A stretch of 24,920 nucleotides of DNA from NCBI GenBank assembly GCA_002390745.1, contig DGQK01000003.1, forward strand, positions 407 through 25,326, given 5' to 3'. The position numbers and the translations under genes were made by a program. The DNA comes from Bacteroidetes bacterium UBA4416 (lineage in GTDB: Bacteria > Bacteroidota > Bacteroidia > B-17B0 > Aurantibacillaceae). Of the stretch, positions 6,436 to 12,567 are shown in pieces. Under the pieces are notes generated by a model. It worked only from the letters and a program-made list of their open reading frames with translations, was not told where the DNA came from and ran no database searches. Position 1 is the stretch's first letter, and every line of letters starts with the position of its first letter.

Positions 6436-6466
6436 AAATATATGTGTAACTATTCAGTTACGCAAA
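6435..6466 (-). promoter_or_regulatory. promoter of the AHSA1-type SRPBCC gene
   Basis: On the minus strand TTTG (6466-6463) is followed after exactly 20 bases by TATATTTG (6442-6435), a full Bacteroidota -33/-7 promoter. The -7 box occupies the gap between the two operator copies, and the second operator copy lies in the spacer. Confidence 0.75.
6446..6461. promoter_or_regulatory. operator palindrome, copy 2
   Basis: This is an identical 16-bp copy of the GTAACTATTCAGTTAC palindrome, located between the -33 and -7 boxes. The 26-base centre-to-centre spacing is about 2.5 helical turns, so two dimers bound on these sites would lie on roughly opposite faces of the DNA. Confidence 0.7.
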
Positions 6467-6531
6467 TAATGAGTGCGTTTTTTTGCAGATATCTCCGATG
6501 GCCTGACTGCCATGCGCCCTTTGCTTCTGAT

Positions 6532-7401
6532 TTACTTAGGTAAGGGGACAAACTCCGTTTCTCCGGGCACTTTCGGGAATTCCTGCTTCAGCCAGCGCTG
6601 GCGGGCATCCTCGATCAGGGCCTTATCGGAGGCTACAAAATTCCAGTGGATAAAGCGCTCTTCCGGAAAAGCTTCCCCTCCAAAAATGTAGATGGTAGAA
6701 TTGTCGCTCATCTCAAATTCGCAAAGGCCGCTGTCTTTTGCCACCAGCAGCTGCTTGGGTTCAAACAGATTGCCCTCGCTTGTGATATGCCCATCGAGGA
6801 TATAGATCGCGCTTTCGCCGAACAGCTCCTTACCGATGTAAATACGTTGCTTTGTTTTAGCCTTTAGCTCCAGCAGGTATAAGGAGCTATAAACGGGCAC
6901 CGGCGACTTTCTGCCGAATGCCTCTCCGGCAATCAGCCTGAAGGATACTCCCTGCTCTTCCCAATGCGGCAGGTCCTGCTTTTCGACGTGCGCAAAGGAT
7001 GGCTCCATCTGCTCCAGCTCTTTCGGCAAGGCTACCCAGATCTGCAGGCCGTGCAATACCTTGTCGGACTTACGCAGGTATTCCGGCGTGCGTTCCGAAT
7101 GCACAATGCCTTTCCCGGCAGTCATCCAGTTGACAGCGCCGGGGGTAATTTCAACTTCGGTGCCGAGGCTGTCCCTGTGCATGATACTCCCGTCAAACAA
7201 ATAGGTGAGTGTGGACAAGCCGATGTGCGGATGTGGCGGCACATCAAAGCTTTCATGGTCGCTCAGGAAAGCCGGCCCCATGTGGTCGATAAAGGCAAAG
7301 GGCCCGACCATGCGTTTTTCGCGGAAAGGCAACAGGCGCCCCACCATAAAGCTGCCGATACTTGCAGCCCGTTCTTCGATAATGAGTTGGATATTTGACA
7401 T
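6532..7401 (-). CDS. pirin family protein 1
   Basis: This 289-residue bicupin has the full pirin signature: PHPHIGLSTLTYLFDG in the first cupin and WMTAGKGIVHSE after it. The four predicted metal ligands fall at H57, H59, H101 and E103, the same spacing as in characterised pirins. The second cupin domain (about residues 170-260) is degenerate, as usual. Pirins bind iron; some have quercetin 2,3-dioxygenase activity and others act in redox signalling, so the reaction here is open. The start at 7401 (MSNIQLIIEE) is preferred over the upstream ATG at 7470, which adds 23 unlikely residues. It is more distant from the other two pirins here than they are from each other. Confidence 0.92.
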   Translation of the reverse strand: MSNIQLIIEERAASIGSFMVGRLLPFREKRMVGPFAFIDHMGPAFLSDHESFDVPPHPHIGLSTLTYLFDGSIMHRDSLGTEVEITPGAVNWMTAGKGIVHSERTPEYLRKSDKVLHGLQIWVALPKELEQMEPSFAHVEKQDLPHWEEQGVSFRLIAGEAFGRKSPVPVYSSLYLLELKAKTKQRIYIGKELFGESAIYILDGHITSEGNLFEPKQLLVAKDSGLCEFEMSDNSTIYIFGGEAFPEERFIHWNFVASDKALIEDARQRWLKQEFPKVPGETEFVPLPK

Positions 7402-7576
7402 AGTGTAAAGATAAGGAAGGAATGAATAGCATACTCTGCTATTTTTAGTTTTGTCCTTTATGGATAACAAGCAACTGATGCACCGGCATGCATCGCGATG
7501 TACCGTGACTCAGCCAATGCATCATGCTAAGCGCCTTCTCCCGGCGGTGCCGGGGCTCAGCCAACAGAGAAGTTGC

Positions 7577-8449
7577 TTAATCCTCCAAATACCCAAATTT
7601 GCCCATATTGAAATCTTCCACAGCCTGTACAATCTCTGCTTTGGTATTCATCACGAAGGGGCCATAGGTAGCGATCGGCTCCTGGATAGGCTCACCGCTC
7701 ATCACAAGGACCACTGCATTCTCCGATGCTTCAATGCTAAAGTCTTCGCCATCGTTTGCCAGCAGCGCCAGGTGATCGGTCGTCACATCGGTTTCGCCAT
7801 TCACCCGGATGCTTCCTTCCACCACCAGCAAAGCCGTGTTGTAGCTTGCCGGAAAGCTGAAAGAAGCTTTGGCGCCTTTGTTCAGGCGGGCATTGTACAG
7901 ATGCACCGGCGTAAAGGTAGAGGCCGCCCCTTTGATCCCCTGGTAATCGCCCGAAATCACTTCGATGTTTCCGGCATCTGCGGGAAGGATATACTTGCCG
8001 ATGCGGTCTTTCACAATTTCCTGGTATTTGGGCTTCGACATTTTATCTTTGGCAGGAAGATTTACCCAGAGCTGCACCATCTGGAATTCGCCACCGGTTT
8101 TGCTGAACTCTTCTTCGTGGTATTCCTTATGGAGAATGCCGGAGGCCGCAGTCATCCACTGCACATCGCCCTCCCCGATAACACCTTTGTTGCCTGAGCT
8201 GTCGCCGTGTGCGACCTTACCTTTATAAGCAATGGTCACTGTTTCAAAGCCCCGGTGCGGGTGCACCCCTACTCCCTTAGGAATCTGCGATGGAGGAAAA
8301 ACGAACCTGGAATTATAGTCCATCATGATAAAAGGGCTCATGCGCTGCATGGTTAGCGCACCGGGAATAAAATTATGCACCCGGAAGCCATCTCCTACAA
8401 AGTGCGGTGTTCCGGGAGCAATCACTGATTCTATATGTCTTGTTTTCAT
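7577..8449 (-). CDS. pirin family protein 2
   Basis: This 290-residue cytosolic pirin has predicted metal ligands at H63 and H65 (VGVHPHRGFETVTIAY), H107 and E109 (SGILHKEYH). The C-terminal half carries the second cupin, and the protein ends with IATYGPFVMNTKAEIVQAVE and then KFGYLED. It is clearly paralogous to pirin 3 at 9007-9987, sharing the GVGVHPHRG, GDVQWMTA and YGPFVMNT blocks and the LED terminus. The start at 8449 is chosen because the ORF upstream to 8479 overlaps the -7 box. The promoter contains the 20-bp element also found before pirin 3. Quercetinase-like or redox-sensor activity is possible but cannot be told from sequence. Confidence 0.92.
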   Translation of the reverse strand: MKTRHIESVIAPGTPHFVGDGFRVHNFIPGALTMQRMSPFIMMDYNSRFVFPPSQIPKGVGVHPHRGFETVTIAYKGKVAHGDSSGNKGVIGEGDVQWMTAASGILHKEYHEEEFSKTGGEFQMVQLWVNLPAKDKMSKPKYQEIVKDRIGKYILPADAGNIEVISGDYQGIKGAASTFTPVHLYNARLNKGAKASFSFPASYNTALLVVEGSIRVNGETDVTTDHLALLANDGEDFSIEASENAVVLVMSGEPIQEPIATYGPFVMNTKAEIVQAVEDFNMGKFGYLED

Positions 8450-8476
8450 TGTTATATTGTTTTTTGTTTTACTTAA

Positions 8477-8484
8477 CAAAGTTA
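8477..8484 (-). promoter_or_regulatory. -7 box of pirin 2
   Basis: The minus strand reads TAACTTTG, an exact TAnnTTTG match 27 bases upstream of the ATG at 8449. The usual TTTG is missing at -33. The conserved element at 8505-8524 occupies that position instead, 20 bases upstream. Confidence 0.6.
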
Positions 8485-8504
8485 CAACAGAGGGAGGCGC
8501 AGCA

Positions 8505-8524
8505 CATTGATGTATGATAGGAAA
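8505..8524. promoter_or_regulatory. shared activator-type element, pirin 2 copy
   Basis: The plus strand reads CATTGATGTATGATAGGAAA. An 18/20-identical element lies at 10028-10047 before pirin 3, at exactly the same 20-base distance from its -7 box. The element covers the -33 region and would be centred near -41, a class II activator position. Confidence 0.6.
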
Positions 8525-8578
8525 GCATGACGGGGAAATAAGCAGAGCTGTTCTCCGCCGCTATTATAAACGAGAAAA

Positions 8579-8606
8579 GGCATCGCAGGTAGAGATCTGC
8601 GATGCC
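8579..8606 (-). terminator. rho-independent terminator after the 98-aa gene
   Basis: A perfect 10-bp stem (GGCATCGCAG, 8-base loop, CTGCGATGCC) is followed on the minus strand by TTTTC. It lies about 50 bases after the stop codon of the 98-aa gene (8655) and upstream of the pirin 2 promoter, so it separates the two transcription units. Confidence 0.75.
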
Positions 8607-8654
8607 CTTAGAGGGATGGTTTCTTTTCCCTTATTAAGGCGTAGAAAAAAAGTG

Positions 8655-8951
8655 CTATTTCAGCTTAGCGAGCATCTCGTTGCTCAGGTCATCCGAATAA
8701 ATACCGTAGCCGCCTACCAAAACGCCTTTCTTACCATGTTTGGATGAAGAGATGGCATAAAGCATGGCCTGGTCGGAAGGATCCTCATCCACATCAAAGC
8801 GGAAGGATTTATCAATCGTAAAATCCTCCGGCATGATCTCATTATCACTATTCAGGCAGGCCAGGTAATTGCGTTTGAGGTTAAAATCTTCGATGTAACC
8901 CTGCTTCCTCAGGGCTGTGATGGCTTCGCTTAATGTGTCGTAGGATTCCAT
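8655..8951 (-). CDS. 98-aa protein of the small 'phosphoribosylpyrophosphate synthetase' family
   Basis: The protein starts MESYDTLSEAITALRKQGY, contains DFNLKRNYLACLNSDNE and the acidic FRFDVDEDPSDQAMLYAISS segment, and ends HGKKGVLVGGYGIYSDDLS. It matches a Bacteroidota family of roughly 100 residues that databases often label 'phosphoribosylpyrophosphate synthetase'. True PRPP synthetases are about 310 residues with a PRPP-binding loop, and nothing of that is present here, so the label should not be taken as a function. It lies between the paralogous pirin genes 2 and 3 and has its own terminator. No clear -7 box is visible upstream. Confidence 0.75.
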   Translation of the reverse strand: MESYDTLSEAITALRKQGYIEDFNLKRNYLACLNSDNEIMPEDFTIDKSFRFDVDEDPSDQAMLYAISSSKHGKKGVLVGGYGIYSDDLSNEMLAKLK

Positions 8952-9006
8952 ATGTGTTTTGTTTAGAGTTATTAATGACGTTGCGACCTTATTCGCCGCT
9001 AAAAAT

Positions 9007-9987
9007 TTAATCTTCCAGGAATCCGAACTTCCCTTGCTTGTAATCGCTGATGGCCTGGTGAATTTCTTCTTCCGTGTTCATCACAAAAGGGCCATAGCTC
9101 ACATAAGGCTCGTTCAGGGGCTCGCCGCTCAGCACCAGCAAAATACTTTTTTTGGAAGCTTTGATACGGATCAGGCCTGCTTCGTTCTTAAACTGCACAT
9201 AGTGATTCTCTGCCACCTGCTCCGTTTCATTCACTTTGACCTCTCCATCAATAAGCACCATACCTGTGTTGAATCCGGCAGGCACTTCAAAATCCACCTC
9301 GCCATTGGCATTCAGGTGAATGTCGTACATGTGCAGCGGGGAGAACGCATTCGCGATGCCTTTTGTTCCCTTATAATCGCCGGCCACCACGTGCACTGTT
9401 CCCATATTGTCCGGCAATTTAACCGCCGGCTTGTTTTTATGAAGAATGCTCTGGTATTTGGCTTTGGTCATTTTGTGTTTCTTCGGCAGGTTGATCCAAA
9501 GCTGTAACATTTCGAAGGCACCGCCTTTTTCTGTGTACGCTTTATCGTGATATTCCTTGTGAAGCACGCCGCCGCCCGCAGTCATCCACTGCACGTCGCC
9601 GGCATTGATCACTCCGCTGTTCCCGGCGCTGTCGTGATGCGCCACAGCTCCTTTATAGGCAAAGGTAATGGTTTCGATGCCGCGGTGCGGATGCACACCA
9701 ACACCACGCGAAATCCTGGAAGGCGGGTAATTGACTTCGGCATTGAAATCTAGCAGAAAGAAAGGGCTCATTCTCTCCTCAAAACCTTTTCCGTTCGGGA
9801 AGTAATTCATCACTTTAAACCCGTTGCCCACCATGTGCGTGTTGGTAGGTGGAAAAACGCCTTCTACACTTCTGTATTTACCGGTTTTCAGCTTCTGAAG
9901 GTTATTGGCAATAGTTCCGAAAGCCGAAGAAACTCCAAGGAACATGGTTCCTAAAGCTCCTTTTTTTATAAATTCTTTCCTGTCCAT
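9007..9987 (-). CDS. pirin family protein 3 with Tat-like N-terminal signal
   Basis: This 326-residue pirin has metal ligands at H99 and H101 (GVGVHPHRGIETITFAY), H143 and E145 (GGGVLHKEYH). Unlike the other two pirins it has about 35 extra N-terminal residues beginning MDRKEFIKKGALGTMFLGVS. A DRKEFIKK motif before a weakly hydrophobic stretch is close to a twin-arginine (Tat) signal (S/TRRxFLK) but has Arg-Lys instead of Arg-Arg. Export to the periplasm with a preloaded metal would fit, but is an inference. The start at 9987 is preferred because the alternative at 10014 begins inside the promoter. It is a close paralogue of pirin 2 with the same C-terminal LED and the same promoter element. 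Confidence 0.9.
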   Translation of the reverse strand: MDRKEFIKKGALGTMFLGVSSAFGTIANNLQKLKTGKYRSVEGVFPPTNTHMVGNGFKVMNYFPNGKGFEERMSPFFLLDFNAEVNYPPSRISRGVGVHPHRGIETITFAYKGAVAHHDSAGNSGVINAGDVQWMTAGGGVLHKEYHDKAYTEKGGAFEMLQLWINLPKKHKMTKAKYQSILHKNKPAVKLPDNMGTVHVVAGDYKGTKGIANAFSPLHMYDIHLNANGEVDFEVPAGFNTGMVLIDGEVKVNETEQVAENHYVQFKNEAGLIRIKASKKSILLVLSGEPLNEPYVSYGPFVMNTEEEIHQAISDYKQGKFGFLED

Positions 9988-9999
9988 TTGTTTTTTATT

Positions 10000-10007
10000 C
10001 AAAATTA
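10000..10007 (-). promoter_or_regulatory. -7 box of pirin 3
   Basis: The minus strand reads TAATTTTG, an exact TAnnTTTG match 12 bases upstream of the ATG at 9987. As in pirin 2, the expected TTTG at -33 is replaced by the conserved element starting 20 bases further upstream. Confidence 0.6.
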
Positions 10008-10027
10008 GCCCCACAACCCGCGACGCC

Positions 10028-10047
10028 CATTGATGTATGGTAAGAAA
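10028..10047. promoter_or_regulatory. shared activator-type element, pirin 3 copy
   Basis: The plus strand reads CATTGATGTATGGTAAGAAA, differing at two positions from the copy at 8505-8524. It ends just before the 3' end of the Crp/Fnr gene (10051). CATTGATGTATG has partial dyad symmetry (CAT...ATG ends). Confidence 0.6.
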
Positions 10048-10050
10048 ACT

Positions 10051-10644
10051 TTATCCGGGTTTAAAATTCTTCTGGGCCAGCTCTTTTCGCACGCGGCTGA
10101 GGCTTTCGGGAGTAATGCCGAGATAAGAGGCGATCATCCACTGTGGCACCCGCAAGGTAAGGTTGGGATACAGTTTGATAAAATCCATGTAGCGTTTTTC
10201 GGCTGTAAAGCCCAGCAGGGAATTGAGGCGTTTCTGCATGTGCAGGATATGCTTATGCAGCATGCGGTCGTTGTAGGCCCTGAATCCTTTAATGATCTCG
10301 CTGGCATATTCAAGAAACTCTTTATCGAAAAAAACAACGGAAGATTCTTCAATGGCATCAATGAAGAAATCGGAAGGCTCATTGAAATAGATGCTGCTGC
10401 GGTCGCTCAGGAACCAGTTCTCGGATGCAAACTGAATGATATGCTCCTTGCCGGCGCTATCAACCGTATATGAGCGCAGAAGCCCTTTCTCCACAAAGAA
10501 GGAATGCTCGCAGATCTCGCCCGGGCTCAGCAGCACCGTGCCTTTGCCGACTTTACGAAGTTTCAGGTATTTCGACAACTGCTGGAATTGCTCATCGCTT
10601 ACGTGAACATGCTTTTGTAAATAGCTTCTGAATACGTCTAACAT
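10051..10644 (-). CDS. Crp/Fnr family transcriptional regulator
   Basis: This 197-residue regulator has an N-terminal cyclic-nucleotide-binding-type beta-roll (about residues 10-115, including KVGKGTVLLSPGEICEHSFFVEKG), a dimerisation helix (about 117-148), and a C-terminal winged helix with recognition helix region VPQWMIASYLGITPESLSRVR. The effector pocket lacks the Arg-Ser pair that binds cAMP in E. coli Crp, and there is no Cys cluster for an FNR-type iron-sulfur centre, so the signal is unknown. Proteins of this short type are numerous in Bacteroidota. It is transcribed toward the pirin 3 gene, whose promoter element begins 4 bases beyond its stop codon. It is the best local candidate to control the pirin genes (inference). 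Confidence 0.9.
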   Translation of the reverse strand: MLDVFRSYLQKHVHVSDEQFQQLSKYLKLRKVGKGTVLLSPGEICEHSFFVEKGLLRSYTVDSAGKEHIIQFASENWFLSDRSSIYFNEPSDFFIDAIEESSVVFFDKEFLEYASEIIKGFRAYNDRMLHKHILHMQKRLNSLLGFTAEKRYMDFIKLYPNLTLRVPQWMIASYLGITPESLSRVRKELAQKNFKPG

Positions 10645-10679
10645 AGCAGCAAGTTACCAAAAAATATCACATCCGCTAA

Positions 10680-10820
10680 TCAGATCCGCGGTTTGAACCG
10701 GCTCAGCGTTTCCTGCGGGATGTCCGGGTAGTTGGCCGCAATTTTATCAAATAGGCACAGCACGACTTCCCGGCTCTTCCATGGATCGATGATAGTAGAA
10801 TAACCCAGATGAAAAAAAGA
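10680..10820 (-). pseudogene. possible gene remnant or very short ORF without ATG
   Basis: On the minus strand an open frame of about 45 codons reads coherent protein (GYSTIIDPWKSREVVLCLFD, then IAANYPDIPQETLSRF, ending KPRI) and stops at 10680, 36 bases before the Crp/Fnr start. It has no ATG, GTG or TTG start. The frame is closed upstream by a TAA next to runs of 8 A and 7 T, where frameshifts are common. The amino-acid pattern looks protein-like, with amphipathic helices. I do not recognise the family. Confidence 0.3.
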
Positions 10821-10855
10821 TTTTTTTTAAGTTTCTGAAAGCCTATTTTTACAGT

Positions 10856-11371
10856 ATGCCAGACACTGACCCTATAGATCTACTGGTAACCACGGTACAG
10901 GAGCTTTCCCTGGTCCGCGACCTGCAAACCCTGATGTATGTTGTTCGCAAAGCGGCGCGAAAAGCGACAGGCTCCGATGGTGTTACCTTTGTATTGCTTG
11001 AGAACGAGCATTGTTTTTACGCCGATGAGGATGCCATTGCGCCCTTATGGAAGGGCATGCGCTTTCCTGTTCATTCCTGCATCAGCGGATGGGTGATGCT
11101 CAACCGCACACCGGCCATTATCAAAGATATTTACCAGGACTCCCGGATTCCGCATGAGTATTACAAAAATACCTTTGTAAAAAGCCTCGCGATGATCCCG
11201 ATCCGTACCATGGATCCGATAGGTGCATTGGGCTCATACTGGAGTAAGGAATACCTGCCTACAGCTGCGGAATTGAAGCTTTTACAGGCCATCGCCGATG
11301 TCACGGCAGTAGCCTTCGAAAACATCAGGCTTACCAAGGGTTTCCCTGACAGCAGCCCCTCCATTCACTAA
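10856..11371 (+). CDS. GAF domain-containing protein
   Basis: This 171-residue cytosolic protein consists of one GAF domain: an N-terminal helix (DPIDLLVTTVQELSLVRDLQ), then ATGSDGVTFVLLENEHCFYADED, the conserved FPVHSCISGWVMLNRTPAIIKDI core (C82 or nearby in the SCISGW motif), KSLAMIPIRTMDPIGALGSYW and a C-terminal helix ELKLLQAIADVTAVAFENIR. GAF domains bind small ligands or chromophores. No kinase, GGDEF or output domain follows, so the protein probably senses or partners with another protein. Upstream is a weak TATTTTTA box. It precedes lpxD by 100 bases on the same strand, but co-transcription is uncertain. Confidence 0.85.
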   Translation: MPDTDPIDLLVTTVQELSLVRDLQTLMYVVRKAARKATGSDGVTFVLLENEHCFYADEDAIAPLWKGMRFPVHSCISGWVMLNRTPAIIKDIYQDSRIPHEYYKNTFVKSLAMIPIRTMDPIGALGSYWSKEYLPTAAELKLLQAIADVTAVAFENIRLTKGFPDSSPSIH

Positions 11372-11471
11372 TCCGTTTTGGGCTTTACAGGCCCGGCTCC
11401 GGTTAAAAAGTATGTCAATATAATTAGCCCGGGGCCCGCTAAACCTTTTAGAAAAACCCTATATTTGAAAG

Positions 11472-12500
11472 ATGGAATTTTCTGCAGCTCAAATAGCAGC
11501 CTTATTAGGCGGGACGGTAGAAGGCAACGATGCCGCGACCGTGTCTAACTTATCGAAAATCGAGGAAGGAAAGCCGGGTACCTTGTCGTTCCTGGCCAAT
11601 CCCAAATACACCAATTATATCTACGATACCGATGCGAGCATTGTGATCGTGAACAATACCCTGAAGCTCGAACGACCTGTAAAGGCCGGCTGCACGCTGA
11701 TCCGCGTGGAGGATTCGTATGCCAGCTTTGCCAAATTACTGGAGATGTATGAGCAGGTAAAGGGCGTCAAAAAAGGCATCGAGCAACCTTCGTTCATCAG
11801 CGAGAATGCGCGCTATGGCGCTGATTGCTATATCGGCGCCTTTGCCTACATCGGGCAGAATGTAAAGATCGGTGACAAGGTGAAGGTGTATCCACACGTG
11901 TACATCGGCGACAACTGCACCATTGGCGATAATACGACCTTGTTTCCGGGTGTGAAAATATACCACGATTGCCATGTGGGCGCCAATGTGGTGGTTCATG
12001 CCGGCACGGTGATCGGTAGCGACGGCTTCGGCTTTGCGCCGCAGGACGGCAAGGAATTTGCGAAAGTGCCGCAGATCGGCAACGTGGTGATCGAAGCCAA
12101 TATTGAAATTGGCTCCAACTGCTCGATCGACCGGGCTACGCTGGGCTCCACCATTTTGCGGAAAGGCGTGAAGCTGGACAATCTTGTGCAGATCGCGCAT
12201 AATGTAGAGATTGGCGAGAACACGGTTATTGCAGGCCTTTCGGGCGTAGCGGGATCGACCAAAGTAGGCAAAAACTGCATGATTGCCGCCCAGGTAGGTG
12301 TTGTGGGGCATATCCGCATTGCCGATGGCGTGAAGATCGCCGGGCAGGCAGGTGTGGGGAACAGCATTGAAAAGGAAAACGAGATCGTACAGGGCTCACC
12401 GGCTTTCCCACTGGGAGATTTCAGAAGAAGCTATGTGCTGTTCCGGAACTTGCCGAAGCTGAGCGACAGGGTGAAAGAACTCGAACATAAATTGAAATAA
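11472..12500 (+). CDS. lpxD: UDP-3-O-(3-hydroxyacyl)glucosamine N-acyltransferase
   Basis: This 342-residue enzyme carries out the third step of lipid A synthesis: it transfers a 3-hydroxyacyl chain from acyl carrier protein to the 2-amino group of UDP-3-O-acylglucosamine. The N-terminal uridine-binding domain (residues 1-100) contains KPGTLSFLANPKYTNYI. A left-handed beta-helix follows from about residue 108 to 300, with repeated hexapeptides (for example ARYGADCYIGAFAYIG). The catalytic His is H243 in QIAHNVEIGENT, and VIGSDGFGFAP is conserved. The C-terminal helix DRVKELEHKLK completes the trimer. It is 67 bases upstream of lpxC-fabZ, consistent with one operon. Confidence 0.96.
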   Translation: MEFSAAQIAALLGGTVEGNDAATVSNLSKIEEGKPGTLSFLANPKYTNYIYDTDASIVIVNNTLKLERPVKAGCTLIRVEDSYASFAKLLEMYEQVKGVKKGIEQPSFISENARYGADCYIGAFAYIGQNVKIGDKVKVYPHVYIGDNCTIGDNTTLFPGVKIYHDCHVGANVVVHAGTVIGSDGFGFAPQDGKEFAKVPQIGNVVIEANIEIGSNCSIDRATLGSTILRKGVKLDNLVQIAHNVEIGENTVIAGLSGVAGSTKVGKNCMIAAQVGVVGHIRIADGVKIAGQAGVGNSIEKENEIVQGSPAFPLGDFRRSYVLFRNLPKLSDRVKELEHKLK

Positions 12501-12567
12501 TAGCTAAACCAGAGGACCACCGCATACTTACGGAAAACGGATCCACAGAATGAAAAAACAATAAAAC

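Noticed and set aside
7477..7554. Inverted repeats (GATGCA/TGCATC and CCCGGC/GCCGGG) between pirin 1 and pirin 2
   Set aside because: Stems are only 6 bp and no T-run follows on either strand, so a terminator call is not supported.
11460..11467. TATATTTG just before lpxD as a -7 box
   Set aside because: It is only 4 bases from the ATG and has no -33 partner, so it would need a leaderless transcript. Possibly chance in AT-rich sequence.
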